From: an uncultured Collinsella sp.
Lineage (GTDB): Bacteria > Actinomycetota > Coriobacteriia > Coriobacteriales > Coriobacteriaceae
Assembly: GCA_900549535.1 (NCBI GenBank)
Contig: UROR01000115.1
Location: forward strand, 1 to 6,338
Length of the DNA: 6,338 bases
Direction of reading: 5' to 3'
Under the pieces are notes generated by a model. That model had not been told where the DNA came from and ran no database searches. It worked only from the letters and a program-made list of their open reading frames with translations. Numbering within the stretch: position 1 is the first letter of the stretch; each line of letters opens with the position of its first letter. The translations under genes and the position numbers were made by a program. Below are positions 6,062-6,338 of the stretch, piece after piece.

Positions 6062-6100
6062 AAAAACCTCCGCAAGGAAAGCACCCCTGCGGAGGTTTTT
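6062..6100. terminator. Bidirectional rho-independent terminator after dxs
   Basis: AAAAACCTCCGCA (6062-6074) and TGCGGAGGTTTTT (6088-6100) are perfect 13-bp arms around a 13-nt loop, starting 1 bp after the dxs stop codon. The right arm ends in TTTTT, and the A-run of the left arm gives a U-run on the opposite strand, so it can stop transcription both ways. It separates dxs from the repeat array and any convergent gene beyond the edge. Confidence 0.93.
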
Positions 6101-6118
6101 GCTTTCGCGACGCGATTA

Positions 6119-6338
6119 TCTCGATCCGTAACATCTATGGCCCGAATTCTCGTCTAACTGTTACAGATCGAGACAAGACGTCTTAGTCCCCGACCTTTGT
6201 CTCAATCTGTAACAGATAGAGACCTTTTGCCCGTCCAGATGTTACAGATCGAGACATTCAAATCCCCCTAAGGGTAAAATCTCGATCTGTAACAGTAAGA
6301 ACCCATTTCCTCGTCTACCTGTTACAGATTGAGACATT
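6119..6338. repeat. Alternating inverted-repeat array, six units, continues past window end
   Basis: Six copies of the 15-bp core TGTTACAGATCGAGA lie in strictly alternating orientation. Cores: 6119-6133 (reverse, one change), 6159-6173 (forward), 6200-6214 (reverse, one change), 6240-6254 (forward), 6280-6294 (reverse), 6320-6334 (forward, one change). Start spacing is 40, 41, 40, 40, 40 bp. Forward copies share a longer frame, CGTCYAnnTGTTACAGATYG followed by AGACA, starting at 6151, 6232 and 6312. Spacers of 25-26 bp differ but are not random: those between a reverse and the next forward core share CC..TT.CYCGTCYA, while the two other spacers each hold a small palindrome (AAGACGTCTT 6175-6184; CCCTAAGGG 6266-6274). 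No coding potential is evident. The stretch is visibly less GC-rich than the genes. The last core is followed by only 4 bases, so the true extent is unknown. Confidence 0.9.

Noticed and set aside
6119..6338. CRISPR array
   Set aside because: Repeats alternate in orientation, cores are only 15-18 bp, spacers share sequence with each other, and no cas gene is visible.

Overview
The window is GC-rich and densely coded. Protein sequence style and gene order suggest a Coriobacteriia-type actinobacterium (Collinsella or a relative). This is a judgement by eye; no ribosomal or marker gene is present to confirm it.

Layout. Five genes lie on the minus strand and one on the plus strand. In minus-strand reading order they are: an HD-domain hydrolase (4051-3494); a CmpB-type membrane protein only 3 bp after it (3490-2471); a 197-bp regulatory gap; the ammonium channel amtB (2273-996); a 214-bp structured gap; the PII protein glnK (781-443); and a HAD-family phosphatase that runs off the left edge (355-1). 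Divergently, on the plus strand, a short and divergent dxs-type gene (4279-6060) ends in a strong bidirectional terminator (6062-6100). It is followed by an array of alternating inverted repeats (6119-6338) that continues past the right edge.

Function. amtB-glnK is the classic ammonium uptake and nitrogen-sensing pair. This PII lacks the T-loop tyrosine that is uridylylated or adenylylated in many bacteria. Upstream of amtB, four GAAAC-like pentamers sit in perfect 11-bp phase, the geometry of GlnR/PhoP-type response regulator sites. The amtB-glnK intercistronic region holds three diverged copies of a ~27-nt element, one inverted, able to form alternative hairpins. The dxs-type enzyme keeps the thiamine-diphosphate and proton-transfer residues but has changed the residues expected to hold the glyceraldehyde-3-phosphate phosphate, so its acceptor may differ.

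The most unusual item is the terminal array: six near-identical 15-bp cores in strictly alternating orientation at 40-41 bp spacing. Each core sits in a ~25-bp imperfect palindrome. The architecture resembles REP/BIME elements or a multi-site protein-binding array rather than CRISPR.
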